DNA of 64,000 nucleotides from Metallyticus violacea. Taxonomy: Eukaryota > Arthropoda > Insecta > Mantodea > Metallyticidae. A program made the translations under genes and the position numbers. Where the stretch lies: contig CM060842.1 in NCBI GenBank assembly GCA_030762175.1, positions 44,946,001-45,010,000 of the forward strand, in the 5' to 3' direction. Of this stretch, positions 60,365-64,000 are shown in pieces (positions within the stretch are counted from its first letter, which is position 1; the number at the start of each line of letters is the position of its first letter). Under the pieces are notes generated by a model. The model was not told the origin of the DNA. It worked only from the letters and a program-made list of their open reading frames with translations, and searched no databases.

Positions 60365-61800
60365 TTTATATCGACGATAACCGCTAAAGGTGTTGAGCAT
60401 GGGTTGTCAACTGACACCAAGATACTAAACAAGTTCAAAGAAATGTCCCTTGATCATTCTCAACAGTTTAACCAAACTGCAATGATACAAACCCCTTTTG
60501 ATGCCATCTCATAATGCATACACATGTACATATGCCTAAAGGTGAAAACGCAGAAGAAACGCGAGATTGGAAGCAATAGTTTTCTGCACTTATATAGGTA
60601 AGTGACACCCTGATATGAAGTTTAACCTCGAACATGGCGTTATCCACTCCAAGTTCCCTTGGTTTCTGCTAGAACTATCGTTATTAATCTAGAAAGTAAG
60701 AACAACTTGGGATAATCCTTATGCGTTTCTGCTCCCAGCCTAACGAAGAGCTTCGCTCAATTGGATTAAATTGCTTTTTAAAGGATTCTTCCACTTACGG
60801 GGTTAATCTAGCACTGCGGTCGAAGTAAAATATCCGAAGGTGCCGCATAACCGAAAGCGCGATGGGTCCACTGGGAACTATAACCAATAAAATAATTAAT
60901 TCAACCACTGCGAGCTACCCTTGTGGCGATAAATAAACAAAAACTCACAGTGCCCTTTCCTTAGCCAGGGCGAGGAAAAAACATTTTTTAAAAGTAGTTT
61001 GTGTTTGAATCACTATGTTATTGTAACGATTTGTGAGAGGTTATTCATAACCTCATAAGCCATGTTAACACGCAATAGAGATTTTTACCTAAGCGTTATA
61101 CCTGCTAAACTGATGTATACAAACCAAACATGTCTCAAGAGAATACCTCATTTGCATATGTTTGAATCAAATTACTATTTTTCTGTTTTATGGTGTTGTT
61201 AATATTTGTGGCCATCTGCATTTAGTTTTCTGTAGCATTACTTACTTGCATCCTTAACATTTACAGAGACTTCAACTCTGGAAACTGTAAATAGCAGCTT
61301 ACTGGACCTTTTAGTCATATATCAGCTATTCCATGTGAAATTGGAAGGAAAAGTTGGAACAAATTACTTTATTTTAATAAAATGTATAGGTATTACTACA
61401 ATATATGCACATAGAAAGATATATGACATTCATGGTCTGCAGATAGCGCGCTCTACTCTGAACCCAAAGTACGCGGGTAACCTTATAGCCCTGATATCCT
61501 CTTGCATGTCGATAAGTTATCACACAGCCAGCACTCTCAAGTCAAAGTAGTACAGCTGACTTCTCGCTTGTCCCCGCGCAATCATAAGTGCATCATGTGT
61601 GAAACCTTTCAGTAAATGTAAATGTTTTATTATTATTATTTTTTGATATTTCTAATTATGTATGGATGTATATGTAATATTTATGACGCCAATATCATCG
61701 TAAACTATACAAGCTTAATACTTATAAGAGCTAAAATAAATTTTAAAAAATATGAACAGTATCTTTATGTTAGTATTTCCTGTGAGTAAATTGGTCAAAT

Positions 61801-61846
61801 ATTAATTAATTAATTTATTAATTAATTAATTTATTTATTTATTTAT
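61801..61846. repeat. TTAA/TTTA tandem stretch
   Basis: Alternating ATTAATTAATTA and TTTATTTATTTA units. Confidence 0.9.
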
Positions 61847-62190
61847 GAACCTGTTTTATAAAATATGACACATGCATACACATGTGCTGTAATCAACTTT
61901 TTCAAAATGTCTAGCATTAGACTTTATGCATTTATGCCCTTGGAAATTATTTGATTTTCACAAATATATGGTACCATTTAACGTAATAAAACAAGAAAAT
62001 GAGTAACTTATAGAACAATGGCCTTCACACAATCATATATACACATACGTACATACATACATATAGATATGCTCTCTTAATTTATATTTTTTTCAACTCA
62101 ATATTAATTTACAAGATCCATGGTGTCCGATTTGATATGGGTTGGTCCCTGTACAACGTATTTCAGAAAGTAATATTTTTGTACCCTCTG

Positions 62191-62206
62191 CAACAACAAC
62201 AACAAC

Positions 62207-62244
<38 letters not shown>
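62191..62244. repeat. Compound (CAA)n(TAA)n microsatellite
   Basis: Five CAA units followed by about twelve TAA units. Confidence 0.95.
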
Positions 62245-63582
62245 CGTCTACATTATCATCATCATCATTTCAATCAAAGTTTCTAAAGGGTGTAGGTCAC
62301 AATTATTTTTTTGTTATGTTCCTTTATCATTGACTTGTATTAAAAGATTCTTAAAAGCATGTAAAAGTTGACTGAAAGAACTTTAAAAATGGATAATTTA
62401 TTTACATTAAAAGAATGGAAGTTTAGGACATACGTCCTTTTAAGGGAAGTATTAAAGGCTCTTTGTTTGTAGCGTTAAATTTACCTTAAAGGAACTTCAG
62501 TTCCTTTTCTCAAGGAATATTAAAACTAACTGAATGAAACTTTTACAGCATACAGATGCACATAATTGGAATTGTTTTATCTTTTTTCACTGCTATACTG
62601 CAAACTATAAATGGTTTTCAATTATTTTTCCTATTTTTCCCCATTATATTTTTTACATTGTCACATTTTGTCCTAGCTCTACCATAATTGATCCACATCA
62701 TCACAATAACATCATGAATAATTGGTAAAAATTCCGAGTAATAGCTTGTACAGGTCCTAAAATAATGGGAAACTTAAGGATAAAAATGTAGTTTTTCAAT
62801 AATTGCAGCCAAAAGAAAAAGTTGACAGAAAAACTAACTTCTGAGGGAAACACCGACTAAAACCCTCCAAAATTATAAAACAACAATGGATGATGTCATG
62901 AAAACAAAAGTTGCCAATTTATGAAATACAACTATTTCCATTATTTAAGATGAAACATAGCTCTCTAGAGCAAATAATTCCTGAGATACAGATTTTGAAC
63001 TGCACAAGTACTCGCGGAAAAAGGGGGGAGGGCTTTTGCAGTGATATAATTAAAAAGTTATTAAAATACTTATAACAAAGGAATATTCATGAAAATTATG
63101 TCAAAATAAACAGAAATTTTCAAATATTAAAATGGTGTAAAAACCAAAATATTATTTTGATAATAATACTTCTCTTAAACCAAAATAATATTTTCTGATC
63201 GTGCTCGAAGATAGTCCAACTGCATAAATAAGAGTTGCATATTTATGGCAATTATTGTGAACAAAGTAAAAATCATAAGATTTCAAATTTTCTTCTTGTA
63301 TGTTGTTTTGCATTTTATCAAATGTTCACATATTTGCTTTATAGATAAATTGTTTTTAAAAGTTGATTTCTCTTGTAGTATTCATTACGCAGTTTGGAAA
63401 TTGTTCCATCTTTAACTAACTGCCCCTCAATTTGAAGCACCAAAGTCAAGGAAACATTTCTAAAATTCTCTGCGACAATCGTAGGATGTTCATTTTTTTA
63501 TAAAGCTTCAACAAATGAAAAAAAAAAAAAAACATTGTTCTGCATTAAATTTTTTAATTGTGACAGGACGCACCCGCGCACA

Positions 63583-63588
<6 letters not shown>

Positions 63589-63637
<49 letters not shown>
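63589..63637. repeat. (CA)n microsatellite
   Basis: About 24 CA units. Confidence 0.96.
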
Positions 63638-63638
<1 letters not shown>

Positions 63639-64000
63639 GAGTGAAACTGGACACTACTCCGCAACATCTGATTGCATTAGCACATGTCTGTTATTTACCG
63701 TCATGCAAATGCGTGCAGCTATCCGTACCTATTGCCAAGTATTCCTTACAGGGAATGTTATCATGATAATGGGAGGCACGATAGTTCACCACCGCGTTTG
63801 TATAATAATCAGGAAAGGAGATTGGTAGATTTGTAGTAAAATAAATAACGCTTAATGTATGCAATAACGCAATCTAAATAAAACGGTTTTAACTAAATGT
63901 TTAAGACCCGAGTTTCAAAATTAAGACGGGGTCTGGAAAATATAGAAATGGGTAACATTTGGAGAGGAATGGGGAGGAAAATTAAGAAACGTTTGAGGGG

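Larger units (their letters stand above)
60365..64000. other. No recognisable gene; several simple repeats
   Basis: A GC-balanced patch at 60600-60960 is unassigned. Downstream is AT-rich. Simple repeats are a TTAA/TTTA array (61801-61846), CAA/TAA (62191-62244), a 14-A run near 63520 and (CA)n at 63589-63637. The open frames at 63515-63828 run through the CA array. Confidence 0.5.

Noticed and set aside
1..64000. CRISPR array, bacterial operon or phage-like system
   Set aside because: The window has eukaryotic repeats throughout. The only regularly spaced repeat (47.5 kb) is a head-to-tail minisatellite without spacers.

Overview
This window looks like a stretch of a large, AT-rich, repeat-filled animal genome, most likely an arthropod and probably an insect with a big genome (cockroach, termite, stick insect or similar). 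The clues are several families of tRNA-headed SINEs, many dead mariner/Tc1-type, hAT and HTH-type DNA transposons, a LINE 3' end with an RNase H domain, and abundant microsatellites. The species guess is inference only. I found no intact host gene: nothing looks like a series of spliced coding exons, and the longest open frames run through tandem repeats.

Two SINE families dominate. Family A has a head beginning GGCCGAGGTCGTTAAGG and is about 280 bp. Its copies lie near 5.6, 6.7, 9.15, 16.6(-), 34.5, 38.5(-, fragment), 39.9 (head only) and 53.1(-) kb. Family B has a head containing GGTGTAGTGGTTACCATAC and is about 300 bp. Its copies lie near 1.1, 7.6, 8.7(-), 16.8(-), 29.9, 43.2(-) and 50.1(-) kb. 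Several carry clean 10-12 bp target-site duplications. Further tRNA-like heads sit near 10.6, 42.3(-), 57.4 and 58.7(-) kb, and a third short repeat family is shared between 21.6 and 37.3 kb.

Transposase relics recognised by protein motifs are: mariner-type at 2.8, 17.1, 20.6 (C-terminus only), 46.2(-), 50.7 and 59.7(-) kb; HTH-type IS630/Tc1-like transposase pieces at 3.9(-), 12.3, 23.0(-) and 55.2(-) kb, the last with matching terminal inverted repeats; and an hAT relic at 36.0(-) kb. All carry stops, frameshifts or deletions. A LINE 3' end (0.6-1.8 kb, minus strand) is split by a SINE B.

Less ordinary structure includes a pair of about 540 bp elements with long inverted ends, in opposite orientation (14.6 and 18.6 kb); a 582 bp inverted-repeat element sitting inside the reading frame of another transposase (12.3 kb); an 8-copy 31 bp minisatellite with a partly alternating dimer pattern (47.5 kb); and a roughly 900 bp TAC-type array containing a 111 bp-spaced duplication (32.8-33.7 kb). 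The rest is AT-rich DNA in which I see nothing assignable. No new gene system was found; the interest lies in the transposon archaeology.
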